From: Streptomyces abikoensis
Lineage (GTDB): Bacteria > Actinomycetota > Actinomycetes > Streptomycetales > Streptomycetaceae
Direction of reading: 5' to 3'
DNA: 64,000 nt
Assembly: GCF_014648775.1 (NCBI RefSeq)
Contig: NZ_BMRT01000003.1
Span: forward strand, 248,001 to 312,000
Positions 1 through 8,800 of the stretch are shown here, in pieces. A program made the position numbers and the translations under genes. Positions within the stretch are counted from its first letter, which is position 1, and each line of letters begins with the position of its first letter. A model generated the notes under the pieces. It was not told the origin of the DNA. It saw nothing but the letters and a program-made list of their open reading frames with translations, and made no database searches.

Positions 1-741
1 ATCAGCCTCCACCCCTGGCTCGACCTGGCCGGCGCCATCGGGCGCGGCGACCGCGCCTGCGTCCACATCCTGGAGGCGCTGCGCACGGGCCTGCCGGTGT
101 ACGAGCGGGTCTACGGGCGGCCGGTCTGGGAGGACCTGGCGGCGGACCCCGTCCTGACGGCGTCGTTCGACACGGCGATGGCGGCCCGCGCCACAGTCCT
201 GGCCCCGGCGGTGGCCACCGGCTACGACTGGCCGTCGGCCCGCCACGTCCTCGACGCCGGCGGCGGCACGGGCACCGTCCTGGCCGAACTCCTCCGCATC
301 CACCCCCACTTACGGGGCACCCTCCTGGACCGCGCCCCGGCCGTTACGGCGGCCCGCGACAGCTGGGGCGCCACGGCGGAGGGACGACGCTGCACGTTCA
401 CACCGGGCAGCTTCTTCGACGCCTTGCCGCTCGGCGCGGACGTGATCCTGCTGGTGAGCGTCATCCACGACTGGGCGGACGAACACGCGGTGGCGATCCT
501 GCGCCGCTGCGCGGAGGCCCTGCCGCCGGGCGGGCGCGTCCTGATCGCCGAGCACGTCCGCGACGAGGACCCGGGGGCGACTGCGGGCCTGCTGGAACTG
601 GACCTCCTCATGCTCCTGGTCTACGGCGGCCGCGAACGAAGCCTGCCCGACTTCCGGGAACTCGGGGAACGAGCGGGGCTGCGGCTGGGTGGGGTGGCGG
701 AGGCGGGGGGTGGGCTGAGCCTGCTGGAGTTCCAACGGTGA
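1..741 (+). CDS. O-methyltransferase, 5' end missing
   Basis: The reading frame is open from base 1, so the gene starts outside the window; 246 C-terminal residues are visible. The Rossmann SAM-binding loop DAGGGTG is near visible residues 83-89. It is followed by DVILLVSVIHDWADE and GGRVLIAEH, which are typical of plant-caffeate-type/TcmN-DnrK O-methyltransferases (Methyltransf_2). It should transfer a methyl group from SAM to a hydroxyl of a small molecule, probably as a tailoring step of the neighbouring polyketide pathway (inference from context). The dimerisation/winged-helix N-terminus lies outside the window. Its TGA stop directly abuts the stop codon of the convergent NACHT gene, with no spacer. 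Confidence 0.85.
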   Translation: MSLHPWLDLAGAIGRGDRACVHILEALRTGLPVYERVYGRPVWEDLAADPVLTASFDTAMAARATVLAPAVATGYDWPSARHVLDAGGGTGTVLAELLRIHPHLRGTLLDRAPAVTAARDSWGATAEGRRCTFTPGSFFDALPLGADVILLVSVIHDWADEHAVAILRRCAEALPPGGRVLIAEHVRDEDPGATAGLLELDLLMLLVYGGRERSLPDFRELGERAGLRLGGVAEAGGGLSLLEFQR

Positions 742-3700
742 TCAGCCGCGTACGAGCAGCAGTACTTCGCTGGGTGCGAGGACGCCTTCCGTACGGTCCT
801 GCAGCACGGTGGTGCCGACGGCGACAAGCCAGCTGTGGGCTTCCAGTTGGTCGCTTCGCGCGCGGCGACCGAGGGCGTTGAGCGTCAGCGCGCCGAGGCG
901 CAGCGCGGCAGCCGTGACGGGGTGCGGTCCATCCGACTGGCGCAGCATGGCCCTGCCGAGAACGGCCATGTGGTCGGCGAGGTGCTGCGCCAGGGGGCGC
1001 CATCCGGGTGTGCCCAGCTCGGTGAGCCCGGCGCAGGCGTCGGCCACGGCGGAGGGGAGCGCAGCGAGGTGATCGGCCAGTTCCTCAATGGGGACCGCGA
1101 TGGGGGTGGGGTCGGCGACGATGTCCGAGCTGCATCCATTCAGCAGCTCGGCCAGGAGGAGGTGCAGGTCATGGCGCGGGAGTAGTAAGCCACCGTGTTC
1201 GGCGAGCTTCAAGGCCAGCGCGATCACGGCACCGGGCGCCAGCATGAGAATCGGCTCGCTCGCCGGATCGAAAAGGGAGGTATCGGTTCCGTCGAAATCG
1301 CCCATGCGCTCTACGGCGTCACGGCCCCATGTGACCTCCTCCTGTGGTGTGGCGACACCGAAACCAAACAGCTCGTTGGTGTAGTCCCCGAGGCCGTAGT
1401 CACGACCGGTCCCCAGGGCCAACGCGACAGCGTGCCCGGCGGCCGGGATGCGCGCGATGTTGTCCCGCAGTTGACCGTCCAGCTCCCGGGCCGTCGTCAA
1501 CGCCGTCACCAGGTCGAGCGCTTCCCTCAAGTGACGGGCCTGATCGCGGGTGCGTGCCACGTGCTCATCGGGTTCGGCACGCATAACGTAGGCGGCATCC
1601 TGCTCCACCGCGTTGACGAAGTCGTGTGTCATGGCATGGGCGAAGACGAGGTCCATGTCCCGGGCACCGTCGAGGGCCTTGTCCAGCGCGTCGAGAAGAG
1701 CGGGCTGCATCCTGTGAGCACGTTCCAGTCCGCGCCCGAGCGTGAGAGAGCGGGCCGCTGTGAGCGCCTGGGAGAGGAGCGAGTGCAGGTCGTGGTCATA
1801 CGTCGCCCCCAGTGTCGCGACGCGAAACCCGTGCGGAGCGAGTTGACGAGCCAGGTCATCGACACGGCGCAAGGCCCGTCGCAGGGCGCGCGCGTTGGCG
1901 TGCACGTAAGTGCAGCCGATGGCCGTGATCAGGGGTGGAAGCGTGCCATCCTGTCGAAGCCTGTCACGCACCCCTTCGGTACTCACCGCCCACGGAGACA
2001 CCCCACCGTCCCCGACCCACAACTCCGTGCCCGCAGCGGCATCGTGACTCCACACCGTACGGTCCGCACCCCCGACGACATGCCGCGCCGCCGGGTCCTC
2101 CAGCTGCTCACGACTGGGCAGCCGGTAGACCGTATGCCCGGCGACCAGGGCGTTCACCCACCGGACGAACGCCCGGGCCGCACCCGCCGTGATGCCGACA
2201 GCCGAACCCCCCGGTTCCCGTCCGGCCGCCGCGCAGTGCGCGACCTCGCCGGGGAACTCCTCCGCGAACAGCCGGAAGATCTCGCCGGACACCGGGGCGT
2301 CGCAGAGGAAGACGTCGTCCGCCAGCCGTACGGCGGGCCGCAGTGAGCGGCCCACCGTGATGGCCGTCATCAGCCGGCGGTGTTCCGAGCCGGGCGGGGA
2401 CTGCAGGGCACGTTGCCGGAACTCCTCCAGGTCCCTGCGGACCTGCGGCCGTACGCTGACCGCCTCCTCCAGGCAGTCGAAGGCGAGGGCCAGGGTCTGG
2501 GCGTCGCCCTCGGACAGGCACGCCTCGATGACGTCGCTGGGGTCCGAGAACGCCGCCCACAGCAGGATGACTTCCCGCCACCACGGGTCCGCCACCGACG
2601 CGATGAGCGTCGCCTCCAGACGGTGCTCACGGACGTACATGGCCGCGAGGTGCTCCTGGAAGGTCAGATGGGCGAAGGAGTACACGCCGATGTCGCGCTC
2701 CACCAACAGGCCGCTGTTGACGGTGGATTCGATGAACGCGCGCGGGTCGTGGCCCTCGCCCACGCGGTCCAGCGCCGGGCGCAGCAGGGTCTCCGCCTGA
2801 TCGGTGGGGATGTCCCGCACGCGACCGGCCATCATCGTGTAGGCGAGTTCGCAGAGGACGGCCTCCTTCTGCGGGCCGCTCAGCACGGGGGTGTCGTCGG
2901 GCGGCTCCAGCCCCTTGGCCTCCTGCCTGCGGAAGAGCAGTACCTGGGAGATCTCGGCGTAGAGCTCGGCCCGGCTGCCCGGCAGTGCGCGCCGGTAGCG
3001 GTGGACGTTGGCGATCATGGTGAGGAGCAGGGGGTTGGAGGCCAGGTCGTAGAGGATCGGCCGCGCTCTCAGGCGCTCCAGGAGGTCGTCCGCCCGGGCG
3101 GAGGCCATCTGCCGGACTCCTTCGTCGGCGAGTCCGGTGCTGATGCGTTCGATGGCCTGGTACCAGCGGTGGAGGAAGCGGGAGACCTGTTCCCCGGTGA
3201 AGCGGCGCACCTGGAGGGTCTGGGCGCCGTTGAGGGGGCGGGACTGGTAGCCGTGCGGCCGTGACGTGATGATCCAGTCGTTCCGCGGATAGCGGGCGAT
3301 CTGCCGTTCGACCCACTCCACCATGACGTGCCGGTCGCGTTGCCGGGCGACTTCGTCGAGGCCGTCGAGCATGATCACGCACTGGCCTCGTTCGAGGCGG
3401 GACTCGAACCAGCCGGGTGGTTCCGCCGTCTGAAGTCCGCCCATCGTGCCGCGGATGCGGTCGGCGAGCGTGACGTCCGGATCGGCGATGACCGCGGGGG
3501 CGTGGCGGCGCAGGAACAGGAAGACTGGGAGTGTCCTGGGGCAGTCCTTGCCGCGGCGGCGCCGGGTGGCGAGCCGTACGGCGGTGTACTGCAGGAGCGT
3601 GGTCTTGCCCGTGCCGGGTGCGCCGGTGATGGCGAGGACGACGGGGTCGGCCGTGGCCAGCAGGCTTTCCAGGGAGGTGCGCGAGGGCGCCTGCTGCGCC

Positions 3701-4119
3701 GGGCCGGTCAGCGTGCTTTCGGAGACCTTGTGCAGGGGGCTGGGCAGCAGGCCCACGTCCACGAAGATCTCCCGCAGGATCGGCGTCTGGTCGCCCTGGG
3801 TGGCGAGCCCCTTGAGGTCGGTGAAGCGGTGCCCGAATCTCACGAACTGGCGGTAGCGGCGTTCGAAGCGGGACAGTCTGCCGCGGACGAGCCGGTCCAG
3901 ATGGTCGGCGGCGCGCGCCGCCCACCGGGCGTGCAGCTCGCCGAAGACCTTGCCGGCGAAGCCCACGAGCAGCACCAGGGCCTCGTAGCCGACCACCAGA
4001 ACCGCACTGAGCACCGGCCGCCCGGCCACCCCGTCCCGTACCTGCAGCAGAACCGCCGCCGGCGGCACGACGGCCAGCACCGCGAGACCCGCCCGTGCCA
4101 GCAACCGGCTACCCGCCAT
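742..4119 (-). CDS. NACHT-domain STAND NTPase with degenerate FGE-like module
   Basis: This is a 1125-residue protein from ATG 4119, preceded by GTGGGGAGGG. A GTG at 4155 is possible but has no Shine-Dalgarno. Two hydrophobic segments (about residues 8-26 and 36-58) suggest an N-terminal membrane anchor. The NACHT NTPase follows: Walker A GAPGTGKT at 166-173 and Walker B with LDGLDE at 251-256. The motif FAHLTFQEHLAA near 482-493 is typical of the winged-helix part of NACHT proteins. Residues about 600-715 resemble a formylglycine-generating-enzyme/SUMF1 fold (RAFVRWVN, then YRLPSREQLED), but catalytic cysteines are not obvious. The roughly 380 C-terminal residues are helical and unrecognised. 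Family members act as ligand-triggered switches in regulation or antiphage defence. Which role applies here is unknown; its place inside a biosynthetic cluster is unusual. Confidence 0.85.
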   Translation of the reverse strand: MAGSRLLARAGLAVLAVVPPAAVLLQVRDGVAGRPVLSAVLVVGYEALVLLVGFAGKVFGELHARWAARAADHLDRLVRGRLSRFERRYRQFVRFGHRFTDLKGLATQGDQTPILREIFVDVGLLPSPLHKVSESTLTGPAQQAPSRTSLESLLATADPVVLAITGAPGTGKTTLLQYTAVRLATRRRRGKDCPRTLPVFLFLRRHAPAVIADPDVTLADRIRGTMGGLQTAEPPGWFESRLERGQCVIMLDGLDEVARQRDRHVMVEWVERQIARYPRNDWIITSRPHGYQSRPLNGAQTLQVRRFTGEQVSRFLHRWYQAIERISTGLADEGVRQMASARADDLLERLRARPILYDLASNPLLLTMIANVHRYRRALPGSRAELYAEISQVLLFRRQEAKGLEPPDDTPVLSGPQKEAVLCELAYTMMAGRVRDIPTDQAETLLRPALDRVGEGHDPRAFIESTVNSGLLVERDIGVYSFAHLTFQEHLAAMYVREHRLEATLIASVADPWWREVILLWAAFSDPSDVIEACLSEGDAQTLALAFDCLEEAVSVRPQVRRDLEEFRQRALQSPPGSEHRRLMTAITVGRSLRPAVRLADDVFLCDAPVSGEIFRLFAEEFPGEVAHCAAAGREPGGSAVGITAGAARAFVRWVNALVAGHTVYRLPSREQLEDPAARHVVGGADRTVWSHDAAAGTELWVGDGGVSPWAVSTEGVRDRLRQDGTLPPLITAIGCTYVHANARALRRALRRVDDLARQLAPHGFRVATLGATYDHDLHSLLSQALTAARSLTLGRGLERAHRMQPALLDALDKALDGARDMDLVFAHAMTHDFVNAVEQDAAYVMRAEPDEHVARTRDQARHLREALDLVTALTTARELDGQLRDNIARIPAAGHAVALALGTGRDYGLGDYTNELFGFGVATPQEEVTWGRDAVERMGDFDGTDTSLFDPASEPILMLAPGAVIALALKLAEHGGLLLPRHDLHLLLAELLNGCSSDIVADPTPIAVPIEELADHLAALPSAVADACAGLTELGTPGWRPLAQHLADHMAVLGRAMLRQSDGPHPVTAAALRLGALTLNALGRRARSDQLEAHSWLVAVGTTVLQDRTEGVLAPSEVLLLVRG

Positions 4120-4423
4120 GCGCCCTCCCCACGTCGTGAGGCGCCATGGTGCCACTCTCGGTCAAGGGAAGGGGTGGGTCTGGGAAAGAAGAGTTTCAGG
4201 CTGGCGCTCCCCACCGCTATCGCCTCAACGGCAATCTCGTCCCATCGGCGTTGTCGGCAAGGGCCTGCGTCCACCAGTGGTAGAGGAGCGCGATCCCGCC
4301 GTCTTCTGCCGTGTCGTCCATGACGGGCAGTACCACGCACCCCTGATCCGCGTGGCAGCGGTTCGCGGGCCTCCCGCCCGTGTGGCGCTTGGGGATTCCG
4401 CTGTCACCCGTGCCGGGACGGCT
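4120..4423. other. Intergenic region upstream of the NACHT gene
   Basis: These 304 bases separate the NACHT gene from the last gene of the enediyne-type operon, both on the minus strand. The region should hold the NACHT promoter and the 3' end of the upstream transcript. I see no convincing -10/-35 pair, strong hairpin or coding frame in it; short frames crossing it lack ribosome binding sites and homology. Confidence 0.4.
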
Positions 4424-5371
4424 TCAGCTCCCGTTCCAGGGCATCGACGGGAACCACCACCAGTCGTAGCGGGCCGGCAGGCGGATGCCCCAGTAGACGA
4501 CGGTGAAGGTGCCGAACAGCAGCAGGGCCGTGCCCGTGACGCGGGCGGCGCGAGTGGGGGTGGCGTTGAGCCAGCGGGGGACGCGGCCGTGGGCGGTCAG
4601 GGCCAGGGCGAGGAAGAGGACGGCTACGACCACCACGTTGCCGAGCGCGATCAGGGCGAACAGCAGTGCGCCGTAGAGGGCGTTGTGGGTGTCGGCGGCG
4701 TAGGCGAACGCCTTGCGGAAGAGGGGGTAGGGGCGGCCGATGACGAAGCCGCCGATGAGGGCGCCGATCAGCAGGAGACGTAGGCGTTCGGGGTTGCGGG
4801 TGCGGCCGGCCAGGGGGTCGGGGGCCAGGCCGAGGGCGGAGAAGCCCAGCCAGACCATGGCCAGGCCGATCACCGTGAAGACGATCAGGGCCTGGAGGGC
4901 GCGCGGCGGTATGCCGCCACTGCCGGTGGCCTGGGACAGCTGGGGCACGTCCGGGCCGATCGCGGCGCAGATCCCGCCGTATACGGCCGCCACCGCGACC
5001 GCCGACGCCGTGACCCAGGCCAGCGGGCGCAGGGCGGCGGCCAGCCGGCCGCCACGGGTGCCGGCGGTGTCGCCGGTGCCGGCCATGGGGGCGAGGGCAC
5101 CGAACGCGGCCACGTTGCAGGCGGTGAACGTGCCCGCCAGGCCCACGACGAAGGCGAAGACGACGCCCGCGCCGCTGCCGGGAATGTCGTCCTTCAGGGA
5201 GTCCCGGCCCAGGAGGCCGTCGGCCGTGTCGACTCCCAGCCCGTCGACGAGCCGCGCCGACCAGACGACGGCGAGCAGGACGCCCGCCGCGACGCCCGCG
5301 ACCGCGCAGGCGGTGGTGGCGGTGGTGCGCCGGTCCGTGGCCGTTGTGACGGCCGGATGGGTCCGTGCCAT
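4424..5371 (-). CDS. Polytopic membrane protein, CcdA/DsbD-like topology
   Basis: A 315-residue protein with about seven hydrophobic segments (roughly 19-42, 66-92, 112-135, 155-178, 195-213, 232-262, 275-297). The second segment contains GLAGTFTACNVAAFGALAPM, which recalls the first repeat of CcdA/DsbD-type thiol-redox transporters. Only one cysteine lies in that position and the second repeat has none, so a normal dithiol relay is doubtful. ATG 5371 follows GAGGGGG at good spacing, 16 bp after the thioesterase stop, so it is probably the last gene of the enediyne-cassette transcript. A role in export, or in supplying a redox equivalent or metal at the membrane, is conceivable but not shown by the sequence. 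Confidence 0.7.
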   Translation of the reverse strand: MARTHPAVTTATDRRTTATTACAVAGVAAGVLLAVVWSARLVDGLGVDTADGLLGRDSLKDDIPGSGAGVVFAFVVGLAGTFTACNVAAFGALAPMAGTGDTAGTRGGRLAAALRPLAWVTASAVAVAAVYGGICAAIGPDVPQLSQATGSGGIPPRALQALIVFTVIGLAMVWLGFSALGLAPDPLAGRTRNPERLRLLLIGALIGGFVIGRPYPLFRKAFAYAADTHNALYGALLFALIALGNVVVVAVLFLALALTAHGRVPRWLNATPTRAARVTGTALLLFGTFTVVYWGIRLPARYDWWWFPSMPWNGS

Positions 5372-5387
5372 GGCGTGTCCCCCTCGG

Positions 5388-5828
5388 TCAGGTGCTGAAG
5401 GGCCGCAGGGCGTGGAGGAGTTCCTCCGGCACCGGCTCCGGCTCCATGTCGCCGCCGTCGCCGGTGCGGCGCATGCAGGCGACGGTCTGGTGGCCGCGGG
5501 CCACCAGTTCCGGCGGGCTGCCGGCGCGCATGTAGTCGAAGGCCATCTCGACGCGGTTGCCGGCGAGGTGGCGCAGCGACATGTGGATGTCGATCTCGTC
5601 CAGGGCGCGGCACTCGCGCAGGTACTCCACGTCGCAGGAGACCGTCACGAGCGTGAGGCCCTGGGCGAAGGCCGCGACCGTGCCCGGCGCGTGTTCGGCC
5701 AGGAAGCGTTCGCGGCAGTGGCCCTGCCAGCGCACGTAGTGGGCGAAGTAGACGTTGCCGGCGAGGTTGGTCTCCTCGAACGGCACGTGGTGGCGGTGGA
5801 CGTAGGCGCGCCGCCCGGGCGTCGTCAT
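5388..5828 (-). CDS. Enediyne-type hotdog thioesterase (E10/CalE7 family)
   Basis: A 146-residue single hotdog-fold protein. The N-terminal block FEETNLAGNVYFAHYVRWQG (17-36), followed by HCRERF, is the hallmark of the E10 group (CalE7, SgcE10). These enzymes release the linear polyene or beta-keto acid from the PKSE acyl carrier protein without the acidic catalytic residue of ordinary 4-hydroxybenzoyl-CoA thioesterases. Asn21/Asn25 and Arg39/Arg41 are plausible counterparts of the Asn/Arg residues used by CalE7 (inference). Its ATG overlaps the PKSE stop as ATGA, so the two products should be made in coupled amounts. PKSE plus E10 is the minimal pair that makes the enediyne-core precursor. 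Confidence 0.93.
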   Translation of the reverse strand: MTTPGRRAYVHRHHVPFEETNLAGNVYFAHYVRWQGHCRERFLAEHAPGTVAAFAQGLTLVTVSCDVEYLRECRALDEIDIHMSLRHLAGNRVEMAFDYMRAGSPPELVARGHQTVACMRRTGDGGDMEPEPVPEELLHALRPFST

Positions 5829-8800
5829 GCGCGGCCTCCGGCGACGCCCACCCGGACGGACCGCGGCACGCGGACGGGTGGCCCGCTGCCGACCGCCACC
5901 GCGACCGGAGACGGCAGGCCCGCGACGCGGACGACGACCGTGGCGACGGCCAGGTCACCGGCGCGCAGCAGCACCCAGCCGTCGGCGGCGGTGCGCTCGA
6001 CGCGCAGCGGGGCGTCCGGGCGGGCGCCAAGGGCCAGCATGACCTGACGGCATGTCAGTAGGCGGGCGTAGCCGTGCCCGGTCGGCCCGCCCGTCGCACT
6101 GTCCGCCTCCTCGGCCACGGCGGCGGCGAGCGGGCCGAGCAGGGAGCGCCAGCGCTCGGGGAGCGCGTCGGGCACGGGTGCCCAGTCCACGGCCACGGGC
6201 CGGCCGGCGACGGCGGCCAGGACCCGGTCGCCCAGGTGGGCGGCGCGGCGGAAGCCGTCCGTGCCGGGCAACAGGCCGTCGGCCGTGGGCCCGGCGGCGA
6301 GGTCCGCGCGGGCCTCGGGCAGGAGGCGGTCCAGGACGCGGGTGAGGTACGGGCCGAGGAGTTCGGCGGGCCAGGGCGCGCCGGCGGGCCGGGGCAGCGG
6401 ACCCACGTCCTTCAGCCGCAGGCCATGCCACGTCTCCAGGACCGCCCCCGCCTCGGACTCCACGCGCACGTCGTAGCGGTAGCCGTCGGCGTCGCGCGCC
6501 GTCTCGTGCGCGTGGACGATCACGATGCCTTCGCCGGGTGCCGGACCGTGGAACCGCACGGCGTCCACGCCCACCGGCAGCACGCGCCGGTGGGGCACGC
6601 AGCCCTGGAGCACGTGCACGTACGCGTCGCGCAGGGCCGCGTCCCCCAGCAGCAGCCGGGGGCTGTGGAAGCCGCTGAACCACTCCCCCGCGCCGCCCGC
6701 CGCCACTTCCGCCACGCAGTGGCGGCCGCTGAGCCGCCGGTAGCGCACCACGCGGCGGAAGCGCGGCCCGTGGAAGAACAGTTCGCCGTAGTGGGGCGAG
6801 CGCGCGGCAGGGGTGGGGGCCGCCACCGGTGCGCGAGTGGACTCACCGCCCGTCCGGTACACCGCGCGGAAGTGGTCGGCCGAGAAGCCCGTCTCGTCGC
6901 TGCGCAGCACCGCGGCCACCGTGCCGTCGTCGTGCCGCAGCGCGGCGACGCGCACGGTACGGGAGCCGTCCGGTGGCACGGTGACCGGCCGTTCGAAGGC
7001 GGCCTCGGTGACGGTGAGCACGCCGTCGTGCCCGGTGACGGCGGCCGCCGCCTGGGCCATGGCCTCCAGCCCCACGACGGCCGGCAGCAGGGGCACGCCG
7101 TCGAGGGCGTGGTCGGCCAGGTACGGGTCGCCGCCCAGGCCCACGCGGGCGTCGGCCACCACCTCCACGCCCGGCTGGTGCACCAGCGGGCGTTCCAGGA
7201 ACCGCAGCAGCGGCAGCGACTCGTCGGCGTGGCGGAGCGTCTCGGCGCGGGGCAGCCGCCCGGCGACCAGCACGGCGGACGGCAGGTCCGGGGCGCCGAG
7301 CAGGGACAGCAGGGTCCTCGTGCCGTCGGCCACGGGGATCGGGGCGACGCCCTGGCGGCGCAGCGTCTCGACGGCCCCGAGCCGCTGGGCCATGCCCGCG
7401 CCCTCCCACTGCGACCACTCGATCGTCAGGCAGCGGCAGTGCGGCAGGGCCTCGGCGAGCTCGTCGACGCGGCGCCGCATCAGGTCGTTGGCCAGGGCGT
7501 AGTCGGCCTCCCCCGGCAGCCCGATCCGGGCGATCACCGAGCCGAAGGCCACGAGGAGGCGCAGCCGCCGGGTGTCCACGGCGGCGAGGACCGCGTCCAG
7601 CCCGTCCCGCTTGGGCGCGCAGGCGGCGCGCAGGCGATCGGGGGTGACGGACTCCAGCCGCCCGGGCTCGTTGCGCCCGGCGCAGTGCAGGACGGCCGTG
7701 ACGGGTCCGAGGCGCGCCTCGGCCTCGGCGACGCGGCGGCGCACGGCGGCGGGGTCGGTGACGTCGGCCGTGACGTACAGCGCGGTCACCTTCTCGTCGT
7801 CGAAACGGCGTAGCCATGTGTCGACTTCGGCGTCGTCGCCCGGTGCGCTTCGTCCCAGCAGGACGAGGCACGCTCCGGTGGCGCGGGCGAGGGCGAGCGC
7901 CGACTCGGCGCCGATGCCCTTGGCTCCGCCGGTCACCAGGCAGACATCGCCGGGCCCGAGGGGGATCGCGGCGGCGTCCGGCGCCGGCAGGGGCCGGTGT
8001 TCGGTGACGGGCGCGTGGGGGCGACCGGTGTCGTCGAGGACGATCTCGGCGTAGCCGGCGATGCCCCGCGCCACGGCCTCGTCGGCGGCCTGCCTTATGC
8101 CGTCGGGGTGGGGCGGCGCGTCCACGACGAGGCAGGACAGGCCGGGGCGTTCGGCGGCGACCGAGCGGGCGACGACGTCACCGACGGCGCGGTGGTGGAG
8201 CAGGAGCAGGGGCGCCTCGGCGTTCGCCGCCGCCGCGTGGAGGGCGGCCACGCACTCCTCGGGCGTGGGGTCGGGGGGCAGGGCGACGACGGTGGCGGGG
8301 ACGGCGTCGGCGTCGTCCGTGGTGGGGAAGGCGGCGTGGATGGCGTCGGCGAGGGGGTGGCCGTCGGGGACGAGGCGGGTCCAGGTGCGGGCCCTCGTCG
8401 CACGACCGTTCGCGGTGGCCGGGCGGGGGACGAGCCGGTGGGTGAAGGCCCGCACCCAGGGGGCGATGCCTTCGACGGGCGCGTCCCCCTCGCCCTCGCC
8501 CCGGGACGCCGGCAACGCGGCGATGTGGGCGGCGAGCCCGGCCACGCTGGCGGTGACGAGCGCCCCCGTGTCGACGGGCGCCTCCCGCCCGAGCGCGCGG
8601 GCGGCGTCGGCGGCGATCTGGGCGAGGCGGAGGGAGTTCACATGGAGGTCGGAGAGGAGGAGGTCGTCGTCACGGATGGCGTCGGCGGGGAGTTCGAGGG
8701 CGGTGGCGACGAGCGTGCGGATGGTAGTGAGGGGGCCACCCCCTCGCGCAGCCGGGGGCTCCGCCCCCGGGCCCCCGACGACGTCCGTGCCGGCCGCTCC

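Noticed and set aside
742..4155. Longer NACHT protein starting at GTG 4155
   Set aside because: No Shine-Dalgarno precedes it, while ATG 4119 has GTGGGGAGGG at good spacing and leads directly into the hydrophobic segment.
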